Positions 35,111 to 45,671 are shown, numbered from the stretch's first letter. The stretch is 64,000 bases of DNA from Robinsoniella sp. (GCA_022788205.1 JALEVQ010000077.1:1-64000), one strand, 5' to 3'. The notes: generated from the letters alone by a model not told the origin. Numbers and translations: made by a program.

Positions 35111-37195
35111 TTATTTTACTAACAGCATCATGATTTCATTGCTGCGCGCGATGAATTTTGTCATCTCATCTGGATTGAGCTGTTTGTGGCTCAGCATTGC
35201 AAGGTCATACAGCTGGCAGCACATCATCGGGACATGCTCGGAATCTTTGTGCTCGAGAATATACTGCACCAGCTTATTGTTTGCGTTCAGCACCAGTGTC
35301 TGTTCGTTGCCGAACATGGATGGATCCATGCCGTACATGCCATACATCTTCATCATTTCCTGCATACGTCTGCTCTCTTCAGAGAGGATCATCATGGAGG
35401 AAACATTCTCGTTTTTCAGCTTTTCTACCTTGACTTCCAGCTTGTCATTGTCCAGTGCCTTGCGGAAGGTTTCGGTCAGGGCATCGGTAGTTTCTTTCAA
35501 GTCTTCGCTGGAGCCTTCTGTCACACTCTCATTGACATCGGCATCGATGCGCTGGAAGCGGATCTCACCGTTTTTGTTCTCGAGATGTGTGATGAAAGCG
35601 GAATCGATATTATGATTCAGGATGGCAGCGTCGAGACCCTGCTCCTTGAAGAGGTTGATATACTGACTCTGCTGAATCACATCGGTCACATAGAAAAGCG
35701 TTGTTTTCTTTTTCTCTGCCTCTTCCGGATCGATCTCTTCTTTGGCCTCGTCTGCCTTTGTATCAGCGCCTTCTGCTTTCTCGTCAACGACTTCAACTGC
35801 CGGTTCGTCTTTTTTATTCTCAGCGATGAAATCTTTCAGTGTCAGGTATTTGCCGTCCAGATTCTTAAACAGAATGTAATCTGTCATCTTTTCTGAGAAT
35901 TTCTCATCTTTGATGTAGCCGAACTTGATGAATGGGCTGATATCGTCCCAATATTTCTCATAGGATTCACGGTCTGTCTTGCACATACCGGTCAGCTTGT
36001 CGGCAACCTTCTTTGTGATGTAGTCAGAAATCTTTTTGACGAATCCATCATTCTGGAGTGCACTTCTGGACACATTCAGCGGCAGATCCGGACAGTCGAT
36101 CACACCCTTTAACAGCATCAGGAATTCTGGAATCACCTCTTTGATGTTGTCGGCGATGAAGACCTGATTGTTGTACAGCTTAATGGTGCCTTCGATCGAA
36201 TCATACTCCGTGTTGATCTTCGGGAAATACAGAATACCTTTTAAGTTGAAAGGATAGTCCATGTTCAGATGAATCCAGAACAGAGGCTCTTTATAGTCCA
36301 TGAAGACCTTGCGGTAAAATTCTCTGTATTCTTCCGGTGTACAATCATTTGGATGTTTTGTCCACAGAGGATGGATATCACTCAGAGAGACAGGGCGTTT
36401 GTTGATCTTAACGCGGTCTCTTGCAGGGGAAACCTCAACGATCTCTTTTTCGCCATTTTCGTTTTCTTTTTCTTCTGTCTTCGCATCCTCATGGATATGT
36501 TCTACAACGACATCGTCATCTCTTAAATCGCTCTCGTCGATGGTCTCATATTCCTGCGGGGCATCTTCCTTGGAGAGGAAAATTTCTACTGGCATGAAAG
36601 AGCAGTATTTCTCGATGACTTCTCTTGCACGGTATTCGTTGGCGAATTCCAGGCTTTCTTCATTTAAGAAAAGAGTGATCTCTGTTCCAACAGTTGTTCT
36701 GGTGCCGTCGCCCATGGTGTACTCTGTTCCGCCGTCACACTCCCAGTGAACAGGGGTAGCACCTTCGCGGTAGGACAATGTGTCGATGTGCACTTCATCG
36801 GCAACCATAAATGCAGAGTAGAATCCTAAACCGAAATGACCGATAATCTCATCGTTGTCAGCCTTGTCTTTGTATTTTTCAAGGAAGTCGGTTGCACCTG
36901 AGAAAGCGATCTGTGTGATGTACTCTTCAACCTCGTCAGCAGTCATACCAAGACCGGTGTCGATAAATTTCATTGTCTTTTTCTCTGGATTGACAATGAC
37001 CTGGATTTTATTTTTGAAGTTGTCAGGGAAGGTGTATTCCCCCATCATCTCTAATTTTTTCAGTTTGGTGATTGCGTCGCAGCCGTTGGAGATTAGCTCA
37101 CGCACGAAAATGTCATGGTCAGAATACAGCCATTTTTTGATGATCGGAAAAATATTTTCGCTGTTGATGGAAAGACTTCCTGTTTTGTTGCTCAT
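35111..37195 (-). CDS. htpG: Molecular chaperone HtpG (Hsp90)
   Basis: ATP-dependent Hsp90 chaperone of 694 residues. GHKL ATPase domain with ELISNGCDAITKL, DTGLGM and GHFGLGFYS near the N-terminus; middle domain (SDIHPLWTKHPNDCTPEEY) and C-terminal dimerisation domain. Two acidic linkers are visible, one near 230-260 (HEDAKTEEKENENGEKE) and one near 495-520. ATG 37195 follows AAAGGAG. A CIRCE element upstream indicates HrcA control. Confidence 0.95.
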   Translation of the reverse strand: MSNKTGSLSINSENIFPIIKKWLYSDHDIFVRELISNGCDAITKLKKLEMMGEYTFPDNFKNKIQVIVNPEKKTMKFIDTGLGMTADEVEEYITQIAFSGATDFLEKYKDKADNDEIIGHFGLGFYSAFMVADEVHIDTLSYREGATPVHWECDGGTEYTMGDGTRTTVGTEITLFLNEESLEFANEYRAREVIEKYCSFMPVEIFLSKEDAPQEYETIDESDLRDDDVVVEHIHEDAKTEEKENENGEKEIVEVSPARDRVKINKRPVSLSDIHPLWTKHPNDCTPEEYREFYRKVFMDYKEPLFWIHLNMDYPFNLKGILYFPKINTEYDSIEGTIKLYNNQVFIADNIKEVIPEFLMLLKGVIDCPDLPLNVSRSALQNDGFVKKISDYITKKVADKLTGMCKTDRESYEKYWDDISPFIKFGYIKDEKFSEKMTDYILFKNLDGKYLTLKDFIAENKKDEPAVEVVDEKAEGADTKADEAKEEIDPEEAEKKKTTLFYVTDVIQQSQYINLFKEQGLDAAILNHNIDSAFITHLENKNGEIRFQRIDADVNESVTEGSSEDLKETTDALTETFRKALDNDKLEVKVEKLKNENVSSMMILSEESRRMQEMMKMYGMYGMDPSMFGNEQTLVLNANNKLVQYILEHKDSEHVPMMCCQLYDLAMLSHKQLNPDEMTKFIARSNEIMMLLVK

Positions 37196-37297
37196 ATTCA
37201 AACACTCCTTTAAATTCTGTTTTTTGATAGATTCCCACCTCAGCACAAGACAGAGGCGAGACGGATGCAGACGATTGTTTTGTCTGTTGTTGTTCTA

Positions 37298-37326
37298 AGT
37301 GTAATACGCAAACAAAAAAAAGTCAA
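37298..37326 (-). promoter_or_regulatory. htpG promoter
   Basis: On the minus strand TTGACT and TACACT with a 17-bp spacer, about 100 bp before the htpG start codon. Confidence 0.6.
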
Positions 37327-37333
37327 GAGAAAA

Positions 37334-37360
37334 TTAGCACTCAAATCGAGTGAGTGCTAA
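37334..37360. promoter_or_regulatory. CIRCE element (HrcA operator)
   Basis: A perfect TTAGCACTC-N9-GAGTGCTAA inverted repeat, identical to the consensus CIRCE element. It lies seven bases upstream of the best -35 box of htpG. Confidence 0.95.
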
Positions 37361-37464
37361 TAATTTTATAAAAAATTTATAAAATAGAAATAAAATCATA
37401 TCCGCGAGGGGAGAAAATCCTCCCATAAAAGCGAAAGATAGCCTGTGTTTTGGCGGTCAAATGA

Positions 37465-37968
37465 TCAGAGAAGATCAAAAACGATGCCGGCGTGTTCGAA
37501 CCACAGTTGGATTTTTTGATCCCATGCGTGTTCGAGCGATTTGTCGAGAGAGAAGAGACGGAGGGATATCCCTGTGATGCAACTTAGAGAAGAGCCGTCG
37601 TATTTGATATTCAGGAAAAGACCATTGACATCATGGACAGTAAAAGGAACTTGTGCTTTCTGTATTAATTGTTCCAGATCTGGGAGGGAAAGCTGAAAAA
37701 TCAACTTAAACTGGGAAGGCGTTCTGGAGCCTTTGATGATATCATAACAGTAATGGCGCAGCTGATACCAGGGTGTCAAGGCATACTCTGATGCGGTCAA
37801 TTCTTCATATTCTTCTTTTGTGTAAAAGTCACGGTTTCTGTGACCGTCGATCGTAAAAATGTTTCCGGTGCTGATGGAAGCTTCCAGAAGTAAAAAACAG
37901 TCAAAAACGTCCTGAAGCAGGAGTTTTGACATAAAAGGTTTAATTTCTAAAATTTTTAAATGAACCAA
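37465..37968 (-). CDS. DUF5721-like protein, function unknown
   Basis: A 167-residue soluble protein (MVHLKILEIKPFMSKLLLQD start; FTIDGHRNRDFYTKEEY; helical middle with YDIIKGSRTPSQFKLIF; end IVFDLL). The layout resembles the Lachnospiraceae family annotated DUF5721, judged from memory. No catalytic motif or membrane segment. It stands alone on the minus strand upstream of htpG. Confidence 0.6.
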   Translation of the reverse strand: MVHLKILEIKPFMSKLLLQDVFDCFLLLEASISTGNIFTIDGHRNRDFYTKEEYEELTASEYALTPWYQLRHYCYDIIKGSRTPSQFKLIFQLSLPDLEQLIQKAQVPFTVHDVNGLFLNIKYDGSSLSCITGISLRLFSLDKSLEHAWDQKIQLWFEHAGIVFDLL

Positions 37969-38074
37969 TCTATATTCTCCTTATCTGAAAGAAAAGTAGT
38001 GTAAGAATTCCAAAGCTGGGGGAAATCTTTCGAAGTCTTAGAATAAGAAAAATTATATTCTTATTTTGCCCCCT

Positions 38075-38103
38075 TTTCAAGAAGAAATATATGTGCTATG
38101 ATA
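38075..38103 (+). promoter_or_regulatory. Possible degV promoter
   Basis: TTTTCA, 17-bp spacer, then TATGAT preceded by TG (extended -10). The 150-nt leader shows no other feature. Confidence 0.4.
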
Positions 38104-38255
38104 ATCTGGTATTGAATACTACATAATAAAACCCGAAGAATTTATGATATAGAAGTCTGGCACACAGAAGATGGTTTTTGGATCTGGAGTGCAGGGCAGG
38201 AAAGGCGGATTCGTCGTCCGCACTTCCATATAGTTCACAGCTAGGAGGAAATGAT

Positions 38256-39095
38256 ATGAGTTTTAAAGTAGTCGTTGACAGCTGCGGAGAGCTTACAAGA
38301 GAGATGAAGGAAAGCGGAAACTTTGTGACCGCTTCTCTGACGATGCAGGTAGATGAAGAAATTTTTGTGGATGATGAGACATTTGATCAGAAGAAATTTT
38401 TAGAGAAGATTGCACAGAGCCCGAACTGTCCGAAATCGTCCTGTCCTTCTCCTGATGTTTACAGGGAAGCGTTTGACGTGGATGTGGATCACATTTATGC
38501 AGTGACACTGTCTGCGGAGCTGAGTGGCTCTTATAACAGTGCACAACTGGGAAAAAATCTGATCTTGGAAGAAAAACCGGAGAAAAAGATTTACGTCTTT
38601 AATTCTCGGTCGGCATCCATCGGTGAGACATTGATTGCGATGAAAATTCAGGAATGTGAAGAAAAAGGGATGGAATTCGAGGCAGTGGTAGAGCAGGTAG
38701 AGAATTATATCGCAGAGCAGAATACGTTTTTTGTCCTCGAGAATCTGGAAACCCTCAGAAAAAATGGTCGTCTGAGCAATCTGAAAGCGTTTGTGGCAAA
38801 TGCGCTCAAGATCAAACCAGTGATGGCTTCTACACCGGAAGGAACGATTATCCAGCTTGACCAGGCGCGCGGGATCAATAAGGCGTTGGTAAAGATGGTA
38901 AATTACATCGTGGAGAAGACAGAGCATCCGGAGGAGAAAATCTTAGCTATCTCGCACTGCAATTGCCCGGACCGCGCCCAGATGGTAAAAGAGGCGCTCC
39001 AGGAAAAGATGAATTTAAAAGAAATTTTTGTGCTCGACACGGCGGGTATCAGCTCGATGTATGCCAATGACGGTGGAATCATCATTGCAGTCTGA
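38256..39095 (+). CDS. DegV-family fatty-acid-binding protein
   Basis: A 279-residue DegV protein. These bind fatty acids and present them to fatty acid kinase FakA (FakB role). Family signatures: FKVVVDSCGEL start, SCPSPDVYREAF, VTLSAELSGSYNSAQ and VENLETLRKNGRLS. ATG 38256 follows TAGGAGG; the upstream open frame is not conserved. No fakA gene is in the window. Confidence 0.87.
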   Translation: MSFKVVVDSCGELTREMKESGNFVTASLTMQVDEEIFVDDETFDQKKFLEKIAQSPNCPKSSCPSPDVYREAFDVDVDHIYAVTLSAELSGSYNSAQLGKNLILEEKPEKKIYVFNSRSASIGETLIAMKIQECEEKGMEFEAVVEQVENYIAEQNTFFVLENLETLRKNGRLSNLKAFVANALKIKPVMASTPEGTIIQLDQARGINKALVKMVNYIVEKTEHPEEKILAISHCNCPDRAQMVKEALQEKMNLKEIFVLDTAGISSMYANDGGIIIAV

Positions 39096-39180
39096 GGAGT
39101 TTTTACAAAAAGATGGTGCAAAATTGCCGGTTATGGTGTATAATAACTCTAATAGTTACAGAAAATAAGGAGCGATAAGT

Positions 39181-39417
39181 ATGAGTCAGGCAAAAGTAGA
39201 CCGTTATAAAAAGGAAAAAGCAAACCGCGCAAAAATCATGAAGAAACAGAAACAGCAGAAACTCATCGCACAGGTATGTGCCGGGGTGATCGGAGTCGCA
39301 CTGTGTGTGTGGATCGGTTTCTCTGTCTACGATAAAGTTCATGTGGAAGTGGCACAGAGCTATGAGGTAAATGTTGACGCTCTGACAGAGTATCAGAATT
39401 CTCTGAGCGTGGATTAA
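39181..39417 (+). CDS. Small single-pass membrane protein
   Basis: A 78-residue protein with a very basic N-terminus (KKEKANRAKIMKKQKQQK), one transmembrane helix (about 29-48, LIAQVCAGVIGVALCVWIGF) and a short outer tail. ATG 39181 follows AAGGAGCGATAAGT. Function unknown. Topology (basic side in) and a terminator right after support a real gene. Confidence 0.65.
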   Translation: MSQAKVDRYKKEKANRAKIMKKQKQQKLIAQVCAGVIGVALCVWIGFSVYDKVHVEVAQSYEVNVDALTEYQNSLSVD

Positions 39418-39472
39418 GGATGTTTTGAGCAGCGGATGTGAAGTGTTCGTTGAAAATGGGCTAAAAATGGAG

Positions 39473-39527
39473 AAAGGAGCTGGAGCAAAAGCAGTGGATA
39501 AGCTGCTGATGCATCGGCTCCTTTTTT
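39473..39527 (+). terminator. Terminator after the small membrane protein
   Basis: Stem AAAGGAGC / GCTCCTTT with an inner GCAG/CTGC pairing and a T run. Confidence 0.75.
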
Positions 39528-39542
39528 GTATCTGAAAACAGA

Positions 39543-39593
39543 GGGGAGTCCCGCTTCATTCACCGAATGAATCCGTTTTTTGCGGCACTCCCC
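39543..39593 (-). terminator. Terminator of argG
   Basis: GGGGAGTGCCGC pairs with GCGGGACTCCCC apart from a small internal mismatch, with a moderate T tract on the minus strand. Confidence 0.6.
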
Positions 39594-39619
39594 ACTTTGG
39601 GATAAAACCAGATCAGCGT

Positions 39620-40858
39620 TTATTTATTTTCTTTCTGTTCTTTTTTTGCGATCTCAGCCATCTTCATCGCGCGAACTTTCAGTGGAAGTCCGAACAGGGT
39701 GATGAATCCGTCTGCGTCGTGGTGGTCATACAGATCTCCTGTTGTGAAAGAAGCGAGGGATTCGCTGTATAAGGAATATGGTGAGGTCGTTCCAGCTTTG
39801 ATGATGTTTCCTTTGTACAGCTTGAATTTCACTTCGCCTGTCACATACTGTTCTGTGGAGGTGACGAAAGCCTGTATTGCCTCGCGCAGAGGAGTGAACC
39901 ATTTTCCCTCGTATACTAACTGAGCCATCTTGTTGCCCATATCTTTCTTCACATTCATGGTGTCGCGGTCTAACACCAGTTCCTCGAGCTGTCTGAGAGC
40001 TTCCACCAGGATCGTTCCGCCAGGAGTCTCATATACACCACGGGATTTCATGCCGACAACGCGGTTTTCTACGATATCAACAATACCGATGCCATGTTTT
40101 CCGCCCAGAGCGTTCAGCTTTGTGATAATCTCGGAAACTTTCAACTTCTCTCCGTTTAAGCTTGTTGGAATTCCTTTTTCAAATGTCATGGTGACATATT
40201 CTGGCTCATCTGGAGCTTTTTCCGGGGATACACCCAGAACTAACAGATGATCGTAATTTGGCTCATTTGCCGGGTTTTCCAGTTCCAGTCCTTCGTGGCT
40301 GATATGCCAGAGGTTGCGGTCACGGCTGTAGCTGTTGTCTGCGGAGAAAGGCAGATGGATGCCGTGCTGTTTGCAGTATTCGATCTCGTCTTCACGGGAC
40401 TGCATGGTCCATACATCTGTCATACGCCATGGAGCGATGATTTTCAGATCTGGTGCAAGTGCCTTGATGGCAAGCTCAAAACGAATCTGGTCGTTTCCTT
40501 TTCCCGTTGCACCGTGGCAGATTGCACTGGCGCCTTCCTTGCGGGCGATCTCTACCAATTTCTTAGCGATGCCAGGGCGCGCCATGGAAGTTCCGAGTAA
40601 ATATTTATTCTCATAGACAGCACCGGCCTGTACACACGGCATGATGTAGTCATCACAGAATTCATCGACAATATTTTCAATATATAATTTAGAAGCACCG
40701 GATAATTTTGCTCTCTGATCGAGACCTTCCAGCTCGTTTCCCTGTCCGCAGTCAACACAGCAGCAGATAACTTCATAGTCGAAGTTTTCCTTTAACCATG
40801 GAATAATGGCAGTGGTATCCAGTCCTCCGGAATAGGCAAGAACTACTTTTTCTTTCAT
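39620..40858 (-). CDS. argG: Argininosuccinate synthase
   Basis: Joins citrulline and aspartate using ATP. PP-loop [11 protein letters not shown] at residue 8, then [15 protein letters not shown] and [12 protein letters not shown] in the expected order over 412 residues. ATG 40858 follows AGGAGG; the frame extends nine codons further upstream without support. It is divergent from argCJBD across 243 bp with ARG boxes. argH is not in the window; in many Lachnospiraceae it is adjacent. Confidence 0.96.
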   Translation of the reverse strand: MKEKVVLAYSGGLDTTAIIPWLKENFDYEVICCCVDCGQGNELEGLDQRAKLSGASKLYIENIVDEFCDDYIMPCVQAGAVYENKYLLGTSMARPGIAKKLVEIARKEGASAICHGATGKGNDQIRFELAIKALAPDLKIIAPWRMTDVWTMQSREDEIEYCKQHGIHLPFSADNSYSRDRNLWHISHEGLELENPANEPNYDHLLVLGVSPEKAPDEPEYVTMTFEKGIPTSLNGEKLKVSEIITKLNALGGKHGIGIVDIVENRVVGMKSRGVYETPGGTILVEALRQLEELVLDRDTMNVKKDMGNKMAQLVYEGKWFTPLREAIQAFVTSTEQYVTGEVKFKLYKGNIIKAGTTSPYSLYSESLASFTTGDLYDHHDADGFITLFGLPLKVRAMKMAEIAKKEQKENK

Positions 40859-40918
40859 CTTAAAAATCCTCCTGATTTTAGTCATTTGTGTTTCGCTGCC
40901 TACTACTATACATCAATT

Positions 40919-41004
40919 ATCATAATTATTCAAGCCCTAATCTTAAAATTGTGAAAAGCTCCAATAAATATGAATAATATGCGATAAAAATGTATAATTA
41001 TACG
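40919..41004. promoter_or_regulatory. ARG boxes between argG and argC
   Basis: Three sites resemble the ArgR box core TGAATAATTATTCA: 40919-40932 (11 of 14), 40971-40984 (about 9-10 of 14) and 40991-41004 (11 of 14). The last two start exactly 20 bp apart, the usual pairing of ARG boxes. Arginine-dependent ArgR repression of both divergent units is likely. Confidence 0.6.
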
Positions 41005-41101
41005 CGAAAAAGTGCTTTACTTTAAGAAAAGGATAGTATATCATAGAAAAGAACTCACCCTGAAGACGTGGGAAATGAGAAAAGAAAAAGGAGTAGAACA
41101 T

Positions 41102-42142
41102 ATGATAAAAGTAGGTATCATCGGAGCTACCGGTTATGCCGGCGGTGAGCTTGTGAGATTATTGTTAGGACATAAAGAAGCAGAGATCAAATGGTATGGT
41201 TCTAGAAGCTATATCGACAAGAAGTATTATGAAGTATACCAGAATATGTTTCAGATTGTAGACGAGAAATGTATGGACGATAATATGGAAGCACTTGCCG
41301 ACCAAGTGGATGTCGTATTCACAGCGACGCCGCAGGGACTTTGCGCTTCGCTTGTCAGCGAAGAGATTCTCTCAAAAGTGAAGGTTATCGACTTAAGTGC
41401 TGATTTCCGCATCAAGAATGTCAAGACGTATGAGGAGTGGTATAAGATAGAGCATAAAGCACCGCAGTTTATCGATGAAGCGGTGTATGGACTGTGCGAG
41501 ATCAACCGCGAGCAAATCAAAAAAGCGAGACTGATCGCAAATCCAGGATGTTATCCGACCTGCAGCACGCTGTCGATCTATCCACTGTTAAAGGAAGGAA
41601 TGATTGACCCTGACACGATCATCATCGATGCAAAATCAGGCACCTCAGGTGCGGGAAGAGGAGCAAAACTTGACAATCTCTACTGCGAGGTCAATGAGAA
41701 CATCAAGGCATACGGCGTTGCCACACATCGCCACACACCGGAGATCGAGGAACAGTTAGGGTATGCAGCAGGCAAAGAGATCCGCTTAAATTTCACTCCG
41801 CATCTGGTTCCGATGAACCGTGGAATTCTGATCACAGCATATGCATCTTTACTGAGAGATGTGACGTATGAGGAAGTCAGAGCGGCATATGATAAATATT
41901 ATGAAAAAGAACGGTTTGTGCGCGTCCTCGATAAAGATGTGACACCTCAGACAAAATGGGTAGAAGGAAGTAACTATGTGGATGTCAACTTCAAAATTGA
42001 CCCGAGAACAAAGCGCGTGATCATGATGGGCGCGATGGACAATCTCGTCAAGGGAGCAGCAGGGCAGGCAGTTCAGAATATGAACCTGATGTTTGGACTC
42101 AACGAGGCAGAGGGGCTGGCTCAGGTTCCAATGTTCCCGTAA
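41102..42142 (+). CDS. argC: N-acetyl-gamma-glutamyl-phosphate reductase
   Basis: Third step of arginine synthesis, NADPH-dependent. VGIIGATGYAGGEL at the N-terminus, catalytic cysteine in IANPGCYPTCSTLS near residue 150, then THRHTPEIEEQL and HLVPMNRGIL. Length 346 is typical. ATG 41102 follows AAGGAG; the open frame to 41012 is spurious. First gene of argCJBD. Confidence 0.96.
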   Translation: MIKVGIIGATGYAGGELVRLLLGHKEAEIKWYGSRSYIDKKYYEVYQNMFQIVDEKCMDDNMEALADQVDVVFTATPQGLCASLVSEEILSKVKVIDLSADFRIKNVKTYEEWYKIEHKAPQFIDEAVYGLCEINREQIKKARLIANPGCYPTCSTLSIYPLLKEGMIDPDTIIIDAKSGTSGAGRGAKLDNLYCEVNENIKAYGVATHRHTPEIEEQLGYAAGKEIRLNFTPHLVPMNRGILITAYASLLRDVTYEEVRAAYDKYYEKERFVRVLDKDVTPQTKWVEGSNYVDVNFKIDPRTKRVIMMGAMDNLVKGAAGQAVQNMNLMFGLNEAEGLAQVPMFP

Positions 42143-42201
42143 AAGGAAGAAGACACATGAGCATTTGAAGATAAATGGAAAAAAAGAGGAGAAGACAGAT
42201 C

Positions 42202-43422
42202 ATGGAGATTATAACAGGTGGTGTGACAGCCGCAAAGGGATTTAAAGCAGTTGGGATTTGTGCCGGGATCAAAAAAGGCAAAAAGGATATGGCGATGATT
42301 GCAAGCGAAGCTCCGTGCACCGTGGCGGGAACTTTTACCACCAACATCGTGAAGGCAGCTCCTGTCAAGTGGGACAGAGAGATCGTGACGAATTCAGAGA
42401 GTGTGCAGGCGGTTGTCGTAAACAGCGGTGTCGCCAATGCATGTACCGGTGAAGAGGGATACGGGTACTGCAAGGACACGGCGCAGGTCGCAGCAGAGCT
42501 GCTTGGGATTCAGACGGATGCGGTTCTGGTTGCATCGACAGGCGTGATCGGGAGACAGCTTCCGATGGACAAAATTACAGAAGGTGTAAAATGTATGGTT
42601 CCACTGTTGCTGCCTACCATTGAAGCGGGATCAAGCGCAGCGGAGGCGATCATGACAACGGACACGGTAAAAAAAGAGATTGCAGTGACGGTGCCGATTG
42701 GAGGAAAGACAGTCACTGTGGGAGGAATGTGCAAAGGAGCAGGCATGATTCACCCAAATATGTGCACGATGTTGAGCTTTGTGACGACCGATGCCTGTAT
42801 CTCAAAGGAAATGCTGCAAAAAGCACTGAGCGCGATCGTCAAAGACAGCTATAATATGATCTCTGTCGATGGAGATACTTCCACAAACGATACGGCACTG
42901 GTGCTCGCCAACGGCATGGCAGGGAATAAGATGATCGATGAGGAAGGTGAGGACTACCAAAACTTCTACCAGGCGCTGGAGTATGTCAGCATTTATCTGG
43001 CAAAACAGATGGCAGGAGACGGGGAAGGAGCGACGGCTCTGTTTGAAGTGAAAGTAATCGGAGCTGAGTCAAAAGAGCAGGCAGTCATCCTGAGCAAATC
43101 GATCATCACGTCAAATTTGACAAAAGCTGCAATTTTTGGACACGATGCAAACTGGGGAAGAATTCTGTGTGCGATGGGATATTCCGGGGCACAGTTTGAC
43201 CCGGAAAAGGTGGATCTGTTCTTTGAGAGTGCAGCAGGAAGACTGCAGATTATTGAAAATGGAGTGGCGCTTGATTACAGTGAGGAAGAGGCGACCAAGA
43301 TCCTTTCTGAGAAAGCCGTGACAGCGATCGCAGATGTGAAGATGGGAACATACAGTGCCACAGCGTGGGGCTGTGATTTGACTTACGAGTATGTAAAAAT
43401 TAATGCAGATTACAGAAGTTGA
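42202..43422 (+). CDS. argJ: Bifunctional ornithine acetyltransferase / N-acetylglutamate synthase
   Basis: Recycles the acetyl group between acetylornithine and glutamate. The family autoprocessing site normally reads MATML; here it is PNMCTMLSF near residue 190, so the nucleophilic Thr is kept but the preceding Ala is Cys. [15 protein letters not shown] follows. Length 406 is normal. ATG 42202 follows GAGGAG at 11 bases; ATG 42175 is also in frame. Having argJ means no separate argA or argE is needed. Confidence 0.95.
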   Translation: MEIITGGVTAAKGFKAVGICAGIKKGKKDMAMIASEAPCTVAGTFTTNIVKAAPVKWDREIVTNSESVQAVVVNSGVANACTGEEGYGYCKDTAQVAAELLGIQTDAVLVASTGVIGRQLPMDKITEGVKCMVPLLLPTIEAGSSAAEAIMTTDTVKKEIAVTVPIGGKTVTVGGMCKGAGMIHPNMCTMLSFVTTDACISKEMLQKALSAIVKDSYNMISVDGDTSTNDTALVLANGMAGNKMIDEEGEDYQNFYQALEYVSIYLAKQMAGDGEGATALFEVKVIGAESKEQAVILSKSIITSNLTKAAIFGHDANWGRILCAMGYSGAQFDPEKVDLFFESAAGRLQIIENGVALDYSEEEATKILSEKAVTAIADVKMGTYSATAWGCDLTYEYVKINADYRS

Positions 43423-43438
43423 TGGAGGAAAAGAGAAA

Positions 43439-44335
43439 ATGCAGACAATGGAAATGGACATGTGGGTGGAGAAAGCCAATGTCTTGATTGAGGCTTTGCC
43501 GTATATCAAAAAGTTTAGAGGAAAGATTATTGTCGTCAAATACGGCGGGAGTGCGATGGTAGATCACGACCTGAAAAAAAGCGTGGTGCGCGATGTGGCA
43601 CTGTTAAAGCTGGTAGGATTTCGACCGATCATCGTCCACGGCGGCGGAAAGGAAATCACAAAGTGGTGCAAAAAGGTCGGAATCGAGAGTGAGTTTGTCA
43701 ATGGTCTGCGTGTGACGGACAAGGCAACGATGGAAGTCGCAGAGATGGTTCTGAATAAAGTAAACAAAGGACTTGTCTCCATGATGGAAAAAGTCGGCGT
43801 CCATGCTGTCGGCATCAGTGGAAAAGACGGATCTGTGCTCAGAGTACAGAAGAAATATTCAAAAGGACAGGACATCGGATTTGTCGGCGAGATTAAAGAA
43901 GTCAACACGCAGCTTTTGAACACGCTGCTGGACAATGAACTTGTCCCTGTCATCTGCCCGATCGGATCGGACGATGGCTATTATTCCTACAATATCAATG
44001 CCGATGATGCGGCATGCGCGATCGCCACAGCGATGGGGGCAGCCAAGCTTGCTTTCCTGACAGATATCGAGGGAGTTTACCGTGATCCGATGGATAAGAC
44101 AAGCCTGATTACCAGAATGAATGTACCTCAGGCAGAAGAATTTATTGCATCAGGAATGGCAGGCGGAGGAATGCTTCCGAAGCTGCAAAACTGTATCGAT
44201 GCGATCAAAGCAGGCGTAGCCAGAGTTCATATCCTGGACGGAAGAATCGAGCACAGTCTGCTTTTGGAATTCTTTACCGATCACGGAATTGGAACAGCAA
44301 TCATTGGAGATCAGGAGGACGGAAAAGATGAGTAA
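43439..44335 (+). CDS. argB: N-acetylglutamate kinase
   Basis: Amino-acid-kinase fold, 298 residues. [12 protein letters not shown] near residue 27, [10 protein letters not shown], the acetylglutamate-binding segment [12 protein letters not shown] and the ATP-site [14 protein letters not shown]. It is probably feedback-inhibited by arginine, as in the hexameric class with an N-terminal helix ([18 protein letters not shown] is present). RBS GGAGG. Its 3-prime end overlaps the argD start by eight bases. Confidence 0.96.
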   Translation: MQTMEMDMWVEKANVLIEALPYIKKFRGKIIVVKYGGSAMVDHDLKKSVVRDVALLKLVGFRPIIVHGGGKEITKWCKKVGIESEFVNGLRVTDKATMEVAEMVLNKVNKGLVSMMEKVGVHAVGISGKDGSVLRVQKKYSKGQDIGFVGEIKEVNTQLLNTLLDNELVPVICPIGSDDGYYSYNINADDAACAIATAMGAAKLAFLTDIEGVYRDPMDKTSLITRMNVPQAEEFIASGMAGGGMLPKLQNCIDAIKAGVARVHILDGRIEHSLLLEFFTDHGIGTAIIGDQEDGKDE

Positions 44336-45518
44336 GACACAAGCTTATATTGATCGCGCAGAAGAAGTGATTTTGCACACTTACAATCGGTATCATATCG
44401 TGCTGGAGAAGGGACAGGGAGTCTATCTGGAGGATGTCGACGGAAAACAATACCTTGATTTTGCGGCAGGAATCGCAGTTTTTGCTCTGGGTTACGGACA
44501 TCCTGCATACAAAGAAGCTTTAAAAGAACAGATCGACAAGGTGATTCACACCTCAAATCTGTATTACAATATACCTGCGATCGAGGCGGCTGAGAAGCTG
44601 TTGAAGGCGTGCGGGATGAGCCGTGTGTTTTTTACTAACAGCGGCACGGAGGCAATCGAAGGAGCGATCAAGGCAGCGAGAAAATATGCCTATAATAAAG
44701 AGGGCTGTACAGACCATGAGATCATCGCTATGAACCACTCTTTTCATGGAAGAAGCATCGGGGCGCTGTCCGTGACTGGAAATCCACACTACCAGGAGGC
44801 TTTCAAACCTTTGATGGGAGGAGTCAAGTTTGCAGATTTCAACGATCTTGACAGTGTAAAGGCACAGATCACGGATAAGACATGTGCGATTATTCTGGAA
44901 ACCGTTCAGGGAGAAGGCGGCATTTATCCGGCGGACAAAGCGTTTTTGGAGGGAGTCAAGGCAATCTGTGAGGAAAGAGATATCCTGCTGATTCTCGATG
45001 AAATTCAATGTGGCATGGGAAGAACGGGCGATATGTTTGCATGGCAGGCATATGGTGTCGAGCCTGATATCATGACATGTGCCAAGGCGTTGGGATGCGG
45101 TGTCCCAGTCGGAGCTTTTGTTCTGAATGAGAAGACTGCAAAAGCTTCCCTTGTCCCGGGAGATCATGGCACGACATACGGAGGAAATCCTCTGGCATGC
45201 GCCGCCGTGTCTAAGGTGTTCGATATCTTTGAAGAGGAAAAAATCATCGATCATGTGCGCAAAGTGACACCATATTTGGAAAAGAAGCTGGATGAACTGA
45301 CACAGAAATATGAATTTTTGACAGAAAGACGAGGCAGAGGATTGATGCAGGGACTTGTCGTAGAAGGACGTCCGGTCGGAGAAATTATCACAAAAGCTCT
45401 CGACAATGGTCTGATCGTGATTTCGGCGGGCAGCAATGTTCTGCGCCTTGTTCCTCCTCTGATCATCACGGAAGAAAATATCGATGAGATGATCGAAAAA
45501 CTGGAGAAAAGTTTCTAA
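44328..45518 (+). CDS. argD: Acetylornithine aminotransferase
   Basis: PLP class III transaminase of 396 residues. [46 protein letters not shown] with the PLP-binding Asp, and the Schiff-base Lys in [18 protein letters not shown] 44328 follows AGGAGG inside argB. Last gene of the arginine operon; terminator at 45557. Confidence 0.96.
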   Translation: MSKTQAYIDRAEEVILHTYNRYHIVLEKGQGVYLEDVDGKQYLDFAAGIAVFALGYGHPAYKEALKEQIDKVIHTSNLYYNIPAIEAAEKLLKACGMSRVFFTNSGTEAIEGAIKAARKYAYNKEGCTDHEIIAMNHSFHGRSIGALSVTGNPHYQEAFKPLMGGVKFADFNDLDSVKAQITDKTCAIILETVQGEGGIYPADKAFLEGVKAICEERDILLILDEIQCGMGRTGDMFAWQAYGVEPDIMTCAKALGCGVPVGAFVLNEKTAKASLVPGDHGTTYGGNPLACAAVSKVFDIFEEEKIIDHVRKVTPYLEKKLDELTQKYEFLTERRGRGLMQGLVVEGRPVGEIITKALDNGLIVISAGSNVLRLVPPLIITEENIDEMIEKLEKSF

Positions 45519-45556
45519 ATCTTCATGCGCCACAAATGGCGCACCACAATAGGGAA

Positions 45557-45615
45557 AAGAAAGCCTCTCGCCTTTGTGCATTTGACAACACAGAGAAAGG
45601 GAAGGCTTTCTTTTT
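45557..45615 (+). terminator. Terminator of the arginine operon
   Basis: AAGAAAGCCT / AGGCTTTCTT stem followed by a T run. Confidence 0.75.
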
Positions 45616-45651
45616 GACTAAAAAAGCGTTTTATAATATATGTCAAGAACA

Positions 45652-45671
45652 CCCGTGACTATAGTCATGGG
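45652..45671. repeat. Palindrome resembling an IS200/IS605 foldback end
   Basis: CCCGTGACTA followed directly by TAGTCATGGG forms a 10-bp stem with one G-T pair, embedded in GTCAAGAACA...ATGAATTGA. It has no T run, so it is not a terminator. It looks like the subterminal foldback of an IS200/IS605 end, but no transposase or TnpB gene is here. Confidence 0.3.

Noticed and set aside
44553..45581. Minus-strand ORF of 342 codons opposite argD
   Set aside because: Exact antisense shadow of a well-supported gene; low-complexity Cys/His-rich translation, no ribosome site.
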